This document shows, one piece after another, positions 19,501 through 25,737 of a stretch of 62,763 nucleotides of DNA (position 1 is its first letter; the number at the start of each line of letters is the position of its first letter). The DNA comes from Clostridia bacterium. Lineage in GTDB: Bacteria; Bacillota; Clostridia; Oscillospirales; Acutalibacteraceae. The stretch is taken from contig JAFQGI010000029.1 of assembly GCA_017415515.1 (NCBI GenBank), forward strand, positions 1 to 62,763, in the 5' to 3' direction. The translations under genes were made by a program, and so were the position numbers. The notes beneath the pieces are model-generated. The model was given only the letters and a program-made list of their open reading frames with translations. It searched no databases and was not told where the DNA came from.

Positions 19501-19579
19501 GAGCGCTCAGCGGCACCATCGCCGCCAGCAGCGCCACCGCACACAGCATGGTGATTAGTTTTACACTCCATTTACGCAT
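16532..19579 (-). CDS. Surface-anchored glycosidase-like protein GH-1
   Basis: A 1015-residue exported protein, last gene of the glycyl radical operon. Modules in order: signal peptide (1-31); TIM-barrel-like domain (about 40-420) with GIWFPWL, TSEAENEM (E231/E233/E235) and VSEFG (E326); FN3-like domain (about 425-520, with SDDGGKTW); two CBM-like modules (about 570-720 and 735-890); a Thr/Ser/Pro/Gly linker; and a C-terminal membrane helix ending in LILRKKKQV. There is no LPXTG motif, so anchoring is by the helix. The glutamates suggest a clan GH-A type retaining hydrolase of unassigned family. It lies 34 bp after GRE-1, which ties an extracellular enzyme to cytoplasmic radical enzymes. Confidence 0.8.
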   Translation of the reverse strand: MRKWSVKLITMLCAVALLAAMVPLSALPVSAGKALPHRSETTLMEKILERDGFIEGIWFPWLTHTYLGCGLTSNELAAQWLNGWSGGTNCWYDFSKVGIDEYGTEKIYQEIYNLKSLGYNMMGYEGSIYGEGVIYDDTGDVIGIKKEYLHNVRRLLDICRDVGMPVLWTVCCHTSSVNHYYTNGKAFSDMATRFYADPVVADHYAERFVKPLAKVLAEYPDVVAMVASTSEAENEMNESLVGNQFGSDRDLYGVSQENMLYFVNAVTEAVKAAFPAVPRTICCQLNDMSMYSEVDFDVLGDQNYNWAGNSAPIEGFRSPVPMIVSEFGLGDDLSYADDELTRLQLTFRKNFRQAGYKGCFMWCWSSNSTSGSAYDLLKKGAKNVTDFRDTAYELYHYFEEQRDVHRGDKTVLDTPQLFCNTGNGMVEWIAPRQTAYYDFLRSDDGGKTWIKEEDNKKISSTNAGRKMQCLSEETPTANTVYKIVVRDGKGNEKSSQVSNKASDCSQFNTKYSGTNEEKTYNLSNYPLNLKKVSPVVPMLLTAVSAEHNRPAKAESNLLKEGSFESSAGGFTTSSVLSVVSDKTAPEGSKSLYFNTSKTTTANWHIVWVDVAKNTDYTFSAWVKGAHLSADNRGWATVGVVDSETKQFIPYISGKFPFFTHGKQIVPPGWDEAWHLRSVTFNSGNRTKVGIALYGCSSQMWVDGLALYKNGEGTKYVSDNMSHMVATRFDAEYAYCAEKNSLFKNPTFDSTTFWKGGSGWDSGFLSIANNKYEYGKSLKYTATANPVGQHYLRYVDVQPNTWYTFSVDVKVLKSGAGRLILLDGKMRDPAEIISVEFDGDSFGDDWFTICFRLNTGCFNRLAVGVVDGGGSALIDNLRLFKTSDGIKGDDTYKDPNTGGTGTPPTATARPSGNGSVTPSKDTTTGSSSASTDPSATVTTDPSQGEGTDPTLAPSSDPSQEKNTSTSAPDKDKKPTGAGTQKQPKAFPWLYVGIGGGVLLIGVGVALFLILRKKKQV

Positions 19580-19613
19580 AACTTTTTCCTCTCTTTCATA
19601 TGGTGATTGCTTA

Positions 19614-21827
19614 TTACAAAGAATCCAAGAAACGATCCACCACCAGTTGGCGGAATTCGGGAGACAAACTCACAAAATAGGCGGTGAAGCCGGTCACCCG
19701 CACCACCAAATCGGGGTAGCGTGTCGGGTCGGCGTGGGCCGCTTTGAGCTTTTCGCCGTCTAAAATATTGATATTGATGAGGGTGCCGCCTTGCTCGAAA
19801 TGGGAACGAATGAGCCGACAGACACGCTCCGCGCCCCCCTCCTCCGCCGTGAGGTGAGGGTCAAACTCCAACTGTAAGGGGGCGGTGTTGCCGTAGCCGC
19901 ACTGGACGGAGGCGATGCCGTTGGATTGAGCGGTGGCCGCACCGTCGCGACGAAAGCCGGGGTTAGGGTTGGCGCCGTGGGAAATGGGCTCTCCCGCCCG
20001 TCTGCCGTTGGGGGTGGCTCCCACCGCCGCGCCGAAATCCAGCGTCAGCGCCCACGAAAACCAGCCGGGGATGAGTTGACGGCCATCGGGCATAGGTTGC
20101 GCCTTAATGTGCCGCACCCAACTGTCGGTGAGCCGCCGCGCCCATTCATCCGACACGGTACCGCCCTGACAGTAGCGAGGGGCGGACTGCATCATCGCGT
20201 GAATTCGCGGATCGGCAAAATCGTTCTCTAAGGCTTCGAAAAGCTGCGCCCAAGTGAGCACCTGTTCCTCCTCGATGCGGGTGGTGATGGCTCCCAAAGA
20301 GTCCGCCACCACCGCCAAACCGGCGCCGTCCACACCGATGGAATAGAGCGACGCGCATTGGGAGATGTCCTCTCCCCGTTCGATGGTGTTTTCCATCATC
20401 AGATTCATCACCAGCTCGGGGGTGACCTCCCACTGGTGATCGATGTGCAGGTTGACACCTGCCGCCACCGTCTCCACCGCCTGCTTGAGGTGGGCTTCGT
20501 ACAGGGCAAACAGTCTTTCCGTCGAGGGATCTTCCTCTTTTCGTAAATCGGCAAGCGCCCATTCGAACACCTTGGCAATATTGATCTTCACCACGTCGTT
20601 CATGGGAAATTCCTTGCCCGGGACACACATCCAGTTGCATCCCACCGCGATACGGGCATTGGCATCGGCGTGGGAATAGCCGTTGCGCTCATATCCTTCG
20701 GTCAAGGCCTTATCGCCGCAGAAGCGGGGCCAGCCGTTTTTGTTCTTAAACAAGTACCACACCGCTTTTTCGAGAAAAGCGGGATCACAATTTTCGTGCA
20801 CCCGCACGGTGAGATTGGCGGCGATATTCAATGCGTCCGCCGCCTCCAGCACCAGATAAGACAGGTGACAGGTCAGGTCGTTGCCGTCCACATCCACACC
20901 CGACAACTGGTAATATTGCGGGTCGTTGAGCAACAGATCCGCCAACAAAAACACCGTCTTTTCATCGTCTATGCGGCCTGCGGCGACATCCGCCTCATAG
21001 TAGGGGCGCAGAAGGGTGTCCAGCTGGAAGCCTGCACCGTCACGGGTGTAGATACGGGAGGCGATGTTGAAATACACCACCCACTGACACGCCTCGTGGA
21101 GGGTCCGGGGCGGTTCGGTAAGCACCCGCCGATTGACCTCCAGCATTTCCTCCAAACTCACCCGCAGGTCGGGGTCGGTTTCAGCGGCCAACATCTCCTC
21201 GATCGCGACGATGTGCCGTGCAATAAAATCCTGTATAGCCCGCACCACCCGTTCCTCCGCATCGTAGAAGGCAGTTTTATCGGGATTCACCTCACGATAA
21301 TGGGCGATCTTCGTGAGCAGACCGCCGAAGCCGAGGGAAAGACCGATGCGGTAATCGCAACACAGATGGGCGTCGCTGTCGATGCCCGAGGTGATGTTGT
21401 ATTTTTCCTGCAACGGCTTTAAGTGGTCGTAGGGGAAGCGCTCCTCGTCCCAGCATTTGCTCCACAGATCGGTGGTGTCCTCGTCAAAGTTCTTTTGGGT
21501 CTCGTCCTCCTTCATCCACGCAGGGCGGAAGAGGCGATTGCCGCGGTAATTGACCAGCATATCCCGCCAACGACCGCAGAGAAGCTCCATGGGGTCCACG
21601 TAAGGCGGATGGGCCGCCATCACGCGGCAAAAGTTTTCGCACATACCGTCGTAGCCGTAGAAGCTGCCGTTTTGGCTGTTGTACCACGGCCGGACGCGAT
21701 AGCCCTCGGGCAACGGAACGGTGCCGAAGTCGTCCATATCCACGTAGCCGTTTTGCTCCTTCTTTTGCAAGGTCTGTTCAATTTTCCTGCGGCGCAAAGC
21801 CGCCAAGCGGTCGGCGTAGGTCAGCAC
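19614..21827 (-). CDS. Glycyl radical enzyme GRE-1, atypical active site
   Basis: A 737-residue member of the pyruvate formate-lyase-like superfamily, which uses a glycyl radical and an active-site cysteine thiyl radical under anaerobic conditions. The C-terminal glycyl loop is VVRVTGFTAYF with G713 as the expected radical site. The active-site loop reads AVGCNWMCVPG (C397, C401). It lacks the C-x-E of the dehydratase group (glycerol, propanediol, choline, hydroxyproline enzymes) and the adjacent CC of pyruvate formate-lyase. Start is GTG after GGAGGTGAGAGTGT. It lies 6 bp after the activase gene. Substrate is unknown. Confidence 0.9.
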   Translation of the reverse strand: MLTYADRLAALRRRKIEQTLQKKEQNGYVDMDDFGTVPLPEGYRVRPWYNSQNGSFYGYDGMCENFCRVMAAHPPYVDPMELLCGRWRDMLVNYRGNRLFRPAWMKEDETQKNFDEDTTDLWSKCWDEERFPYDHLKPLQEKYNITSGIDSDAHLCCDYRIGLSLGFGGLLTKIAHYREVNPDKTAFYDAEERVVRAIQDFIARHIVAIEEMLAAETDPDLRVSLEEMLEVNRRVLTEPPRTLHEACQWVVYFNIASRIYTRDGAGFQLDTLLRPYYEADVAAGRIDDEKTVFLLADLLLNDPQYYQLSGVDVDGNDLTCHLSYLVLEAADALNIAANLTVRVHENCDPAFLEKAVWYLFKNKNGWPRFCGDKALTEGYERNGYSHADANARIAVGCNWMCVPGKEFPMNDVVKINIAKVFEWALADLRKEEDPSTERLFALYEAHLKQAVETVAAGVNLHIDHQWEVTPELVMNLMMENTIERGEDISQCASLYSIGVDGAGLAVVADSLGAITTRIEEEQVLTWAQLFEALENDFADPRIHAMMQSAPRYCQGGTVSDEWARRLTDSWVRHIKAQPMPDGRQLIPGWFSWALTLDFGAAVGATPNGRRAGEPISHGANPNPGFRRDGAATAQSNGIASVQCGYGNTAPLQLEFDPHLTAEEGGAERVCRLIRSHFEQGGTLININILDGEKLKAAHADPTRYPDLVVRVTGFTAYFVSLSPEFRQLVVDRFLDSL

Positions 21828-21833
21828 ACACTC

Positions 21834-22610
21834 TCACCTCCGTTGCAATCGTGCGCAGGCATTTAACAATGCCATTTGCTCTTTGGTGGGCTCGGGAAAG
21901 CGGGGCATAGCCAACCCCATCGCCCGCGCCTTATCCAACCCGAAGGGATGATAAGGGAGCAATTCGTAGCCCACGGCATTTTTTAAAGATCTCACAAAAT
22001 CACCAATGGCGGTGATCTCCTCCACCGTGTCGTTGACGGTGGGGACGATGGGGGTGCGAATAAGGATCGGCACCCCCAAAGCATCCGCCTTGCGGATGTT
22101 TTCGATAATGGCGGCGTTGCCCACGCCGGTGTATTCCCGATGGCGGGCGTCGTCCCACAGTTTCACGTCTGCCATGATCAGGCTCATCTGCGAAAGCAGA
22201 TCGGGGCGGTAGAGCGCCATTGAGGTTTCGATGGCAACACCGATGCCCGCCCTGCGGCAAGCTTCGGTGAGTGCCAAGGCAAAATCCGCCTGCATCTGAG
22301 GCTCACCACCCGTCAGGGTGACACCCCCCTCGGCGCCGTAGTAGGGTTTATCGGCCAAGATGGGAACCATCACTTCGTCTATCGACATCTCCCGACCGCA
22401 CAAAGAGCGGGCACCGGTATAGCACCCATCGGCACAGCCGCCGCAGGAGATGCACTTTTCGGGATAGAACAATTCCTGTGGCGCTTTGTCCCAGCTCTCG
22501 GGATTGTGACACCACCGACAGCGCAGAGGACAGCCTTTGAAAAACACCACGGTGCGAATGCCGGGGCCGTCGTGCATACCACTGCGCTCGATATCAAAAA
22601 TCACAGCCAT
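21834..22610 (-). CDS. Glycyl radical enzyme activase (radical SAM)
   Basis: A 258-residue PflA-like enzyme that cleaves S-adenosylmethionine to put the glycyl radical on its partner. The radical SAM cluster motif is GCPLRCRWC (C27, C31, C34). The GGEP SAM-binding motif is at 101-104. Between them is an insert with one ferredoxin-type CxxCxxCxxxC set (C53, C56, C59, C63) and C71; the usual activase insert carries two such sets, so this one is reduced. It sits 9 bp after GRE-2 and 6 bp before GRE-1 and is the only activase here, so it presumably serves both. RBS GAGGTGGCGCT overlaps the GRE-2 stop. Confidence 0.95.
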   Translation of the reverse strand: MAVIFDIERSGMHDGPGIRTVVFFKGCPLRCRWCHNPESWDKAPQELFYPEKCISCGGCADGCYTGARSLCGREMSIDEVMVPILADKPYYGAEGGVTLTGGEPQMQADFALALTEACRRAGIGVAIETSMALYRPDLLSQMSLIMADVKLWDDARHREYTGVGNAAIIENIRKADALGVPILIRTPIVPTVNDTVEEITAIGDFVRSLKNAVGYELLPYHPFGLDKARAMGLAMPRFPEPTKEQMALLNACARLQRR

Positions 22611-22619
22611 AGCGCCACC

Positions 22620-24767
22620 TCAATACAAGGTGCGAGCCAACAGCTCTTTTTGCACCACGGGGTTGAGATCCACAAAACGGGCGGAAAAGCCGCCCACACG
22701 GACGATGAGATGGCGGTATTTCTCCGGTTCGCGCATAGCCGCCTCCAAATCGCCGCGGGAAAGAACGGTAATCATCGCTTGGGCGCCACCCGCTTCAAAA
22801 TAGGTGCGCAACAAGGTTTTCAGATAAGGGCGGTGGGCGGTGAACATGGCCTTGGAAAAGCGCATATTCTGCACTGCGCCCGCGTGGAGGTGGGTGTCGG
22901 GCTTGGCCAGCGAGTTAAGCATAGCGGTGACACCGCAGGTGTCCCGACCGCTCATGGGATTGTTGCCGTTGGCCATATACTCCCCTGCGTGTCTGCCGTC
23001 GGCAGAGGCGCCGGTGCCCTGACCGAAGACGGCGTTGAGCTCGTTGTTGATCAGCACCGCCAGATAGGAATCCAGCCCAGCGGCAGGGGCGCAAGCGCGG
23101 ATACGGGTGCACACATCGCGGTGCAGGCGGCAGAACATTCCGTCCGCATCGGGGTGGTCGTTGCCGTATTTGGGCTGGGCAAGCAACAACTGCCGCAGAC
23201 GCTCCCGCCCCGCAAAATCGGAGGCAAGGGCATCGGACACTTCCTGCGCCGTCACCAGCTTTTGGTCGTATACCACCGCCTTGACGGCGGTGAGGGCATC
23301 GGCGGTGTTCACGTTGCCGTAATTCTCAACCGTGCCGCCCAAATGGCGCAGACCACCCGCCAAAACCGCCTTTCCACGCTCTATGCAATCGTCAAAGAGC
23401 AGGCTGTAATACAAGAAAGGACACTCCTGTCCCACTACGTCATATTCTAATTTCTCCTGCAACGAGAGGCAAGTGGCAATCTTTTCCACTTCGGTAAGAT
23501 AAGCGGTGTAAAACGTCTCAAAATCGGGGGCGTCGAGGAAAAGATGGGCGTTTTTGCCGTACATCGCCTCGTTCAGCACAAACAGCGTGTTGACCGTGCC
23601 GCTGGGGGTGCCGATGCTCTGATTATAGAGCACGTATTCGCCGCAACCGTAGGGCACGTAGTTTTGTGCCGTGTCCTCGTCCACCCCAAAGGCGTCCATC
23701 ACCGCGGGAATATTCACCCTGTCGTTATACAACATCGGGAAAGTCGTTCCCTTACCGATGGTATCCAGCGCCGCCTCGTACAGGCGGGGATCCATTCCCT
23801 CGTAGCACCGCAGGGTGAGCTGCGGCACAACGCCGCGACGGCGGCGGGTGGCCTCCATGGCCAGCAAAGCGAAGGTGTCGGCCCCCTCGGGGCGGTCGGC
23901 ACCGCCCAAAATCACGCGAGAGTCAAAATATTCCCCCCACTCCTCCATGCGACACCACAGATCTTCGACCCACCGCAATGCCTCCGCCTCTGTGAGGCGG
24001 TCGGCGGCCAAGTCGGCGGCCAGATAGGGTCCTAAATACTGATCCATACGCCCGTAATTCCACGTACCGGACAGCACGAAAAAGATATAAGATAGCTGCA
24101 ACGCTTGGGTAAACGTACTGGCAGGATGGTGGGCGATATGGGAGAGGTCGGCGGCAAGGGCGAGGTTGCCCAGCATCTCCGCCTCGGCGGCATAGCGCAG
24201 GCACACCTCGGAGAGGATATCCAAGGCCTGAATCAGGCCGTTATAAAAAGCGGGATTGTTCTCTTTCTTCTCTTCACAAAGAGCCGCCAACCCCTCCACG
24301 CCTAAGGTCAGCAGGCGGGTGGGATCCATCTGGATGCCGCTGATGCGATAAAGGCCGTGGGCGGCGGTGGGGGTGGTATACGGCACGTTATGTGCGAAAA
24401 TATCCAACCAGCCGTCGGGGTAGGCGGCGGCAACCTTGGCGGCGGTGTTCTCTGTCTGCCAAAAAGCAAACAGAGCGTCTGCCTCTCCCCTCTCCTCGTC
24501 GGTAAGGGTTCCGTCATTGACGGCGGCAGACCAGGAAGGCTCGTGGATATAATAGCCCACGCCGCCGTGGCACTGGGGACGAACCCCTAAGGGCAGGCGG
24601 AGGTTACGACCTGCCACCAGATCCCCTTCCCGCAACGGTTGCAGGGCGTGGGCAAACTGCAGACGCAGGCAATCCGCCTCACGGGCATAGACGTTTGGGG
24701 CAGAGCGATACCGCCGCGTAAACTCGGCGGCATACGTTAACAACTCCTTACCCGTCACGGCGATCAT
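22620..24767 (-). CDS. Glycyl radical enzyme GRE-2
   Basis: A 715-residue pyruvate formate-lyase-like protein, first gene of the operon and only distantly similar to GRE-1. The glycyl loop is IVRVGGFSARF with G693 as the likely radical site. The active-site loop is VPYGCGEYVL: C375 with E377 two residues later, i.e. a C-x-E arrangement like the dehydratase group (normally GCVE) but with Gly between. That favours water elimination or a related C-O or C-N cleavage, without naming a substrate. The frame's ATG directly abuts GAGGGG; a GTG three codons later (24758) has better spacing and may be the true start. Confidence 0.9.
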   Translation of the reverse strand: MIAVTGKELLTYAAEFTRRYRSAPNVYAREADCLRLQFAHALQPLREGDLVAGRNLRLPLGVRPQCHGGVGYYIHEPSWSAAVNDGTLTDEERGEADALFAFWQTENTAAKVAAAYPDGWLDIFAHNVPYTTPTAAHGLYRISGIQMDPTRLLTLGVEGLAALCEEKKENNPAFYNGLIQALDILSEVCLRYAAEAEMLGNLALAADLSHIAHHPASTFTQALQLSYIFFVLSGTWNYGRMDQYLGPYLAADLAADRLTEAEALRWVEDLWCRMEEWGEYFDSRVILGGADRPEGADTFALLAMEATRRRRGVVPQLTLRCYEGMDPRLYEAALDTIGKGTTFPMLYNDRVNIPAVMDAFGVDEDTAQNYVPYGCGEYVLYNQSIGTPSGTVNTLFVLNEAMYGKNAHLFLDAPDFETFYTAYLTEVEKIATCLSLQEKLEYDVVGQECPFLYYSLLFDDCIERGKAVLAGGLRHLGGTVENYGNVNTADALTAVKAVVYDQKLVTAQEVSDALASDFAGRERLRQLLLAQPKYGNDHPDADGMFCRLHRDVCTRIRACAPAAGLDSYLAVLINNELNAVFGQGTGASADGRHAGEYMANGNNPMSGRDTCGVTAMLNSLAKPDTHLHAGAVQNMRFSKAMFTAHRPYLKTLLRTYFEAGGAQAMITVLSRGDLEAAMREPEKYRHLIVRVGGFSARFVDLNPVVQKELLARTLY

Positions 24768-24793
24768 CCCCTCACAAACAAGATTCTATTTTC

Positions 24794-24799
24794 AGTATA
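24794..24799 (-). promoter_or_regulatory. -10 box of the glycyl radical operon promoter
   Basis: TATACT on the minus strand, 27 bp before the GRE-2 start. No acceptable -35 hexamer lies 16-18 bp upstream (AAGAAA at 17), as expected for a promoter that needs an activator. The divergent AraC protein is the obvious candidate. Confidence 0.55.
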
Positions 24800-24823
24800 A
24801 AGCGGTATATTGACCATTTCTTC

Positions 24824-24852
24824 TTGACTGTTGATATTTTATGTGGTATTTT
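24824..24852 (+). promoter_or_regulatory. Promoter of the divergent AraC gene
   Basis: TTGACT (24824-24829) and TATTTT (24847-24852) with 17 bp spacing, about 20 bp before the AraC start. Confidence 0.55.
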
Positions 24853-24859
24853 GATATTT
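24831..24859. promoter_or_regulatory. Candidate AraC-type operator (direct repeats)
   Basis: TTGATATTT occurs at 24831-24839 and again at 24851-24859, a 20-bp period, which is about two helical turns. AraC-family proteins often bind such tandem half-sites. The repeats lie just upstream of where the GRE operon -35 should be and overlap the araC promoter, so activation of one and repression of the other is possible. Confidence 0.5.
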
Positions 24860-24872
24860 GGGTGATCAATCA

Positions 24873-25724
24873 ATGAATCAACTACGTAAACAAGAGGTGT
24901 TCCCCTATTTGCAATTCCACTCGCGCCGCACACGCTTGGCGGAGGGATTGGAGAATTCTGCACCTCATTATCACGACTTCTACGAAATCTTTTTGGTGGA
25001 GGAGGGCCCGCTGTTGCACCATGTCAACGGTGCCTGTGAGACCGTCTATCCCGACACCATGGTGTTCATCCACCCGGAGGATCAACACTTTTTCTCCCGC
25101 AAGGATAAGGGCGCGGTGCAATTCTTCAACCTCGCCTTTGCCAAAGATCAGTTTGACAGAGCCATGGAGCTGGCGGCACAATGCACCCCCGAGGTGATCG
25201 GCCGCCCCTTGCTGGACAAGGTGGTGCTCCCCCACGAGCTGAGCCGTCTGCTGCTGCGGCGGATGAAATGGCTGCGGGACGTAAACAAGTGGGTGCCGCT
25301 GGCGGTGCAAGAGGCGGAAGGCGTCACCCTGCTGGCCGAGCTCATCGTGCTGTTTGCCTTGGGCAGCGGTAACGCCCACATCGTCCCATTCTGGCTGCGC
25401 AAGGCCTGCGACGCCATGTATTTCCCCGAAAATTTGGCAGCCGGCATCCCCCGCCTGGTGGAGCTTTCCGGCAAGACCCAAGAGCACGTCACCCGCAGCA
25501 TGCGCAAGTATATGGGGCAATCCCCCTCCGGCTTTATCAACGGCATACGGCTGGAACGGGTCGCGGAGGCGCTGACCTCCACCAACCGCCCCATCTTTGA
25601 CATTATGCTGGACGTAGGGTTCCAAAACACCAGCCATTTCAACAAGCTGTTCAAAGAAAAATACCATATGTCTCCCCGCAAATACCGCGCTTCGTCCATG
25701 AATATCCTTGGTCAGATGGAATAA
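24873..25724 (+). CDS. AraC family transcriptional regulator
   Basis: A 283-residue regulator with an N-terminal cupin-like sensing domain (SAPHYHDFYEIFLVEEG, typical of sugar-responsive AraC proteins) and a C-terminal double helix-turn-helix (about 185-275) containing IFDIMLDVGFQNTSHFNKLF. I choose the ATG at 24873, with a weak GGGTGAT site upstream, over a TTG 15 bases earlier. It is transcribed away from the GRE-2 gene across a 105-bp gap and its stop overlaps the ribosome site of the transglutaminase-dockerin gene. Position suggests it controls both directions in response to a glycan-derived ligand; the ligand is not known. Confidence 0.9.
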   Translation: MNQLRKQEVFPYLQFHSRRTRLAEGLENSAPHYHDFYEIFLVEEGPLLHHVNGACETVYPDTMVFIHPEDQHFFSRKDKGAVQFFNLAFAKDQFDRAMELAAQCTPEVIGRPLLDKVVLPHELSRLLLRRMKWLRDVNKWVPLAVQEAEGVTLLAELIVLFALGSGNAHIVPFWLRKACDAMYFPENLAAGIPRLVELSGKTQEHVTRSMRKYMGQSPSGFINGIRLERVAEALTSTNRPIFDIMLDVGFQNTSHFNKLFKEKYHMSPRKYRASSMNILGQME

Positions 25725-25737
25725 GGAGGATTTCACC

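Noticed and set aside
16643-19558. 971-codon open frame on the plus strand opposite GH-1
   Set aside because: It is a GC-driven shadow of the real gene: no ribosome site, no recognisable domain, His/Gly/Val-rich composition. Similar shadows at 6098-8359, 13445-14803, 29644-31095, 32099-34360 and 49754-51829 were rejected for the same reason.
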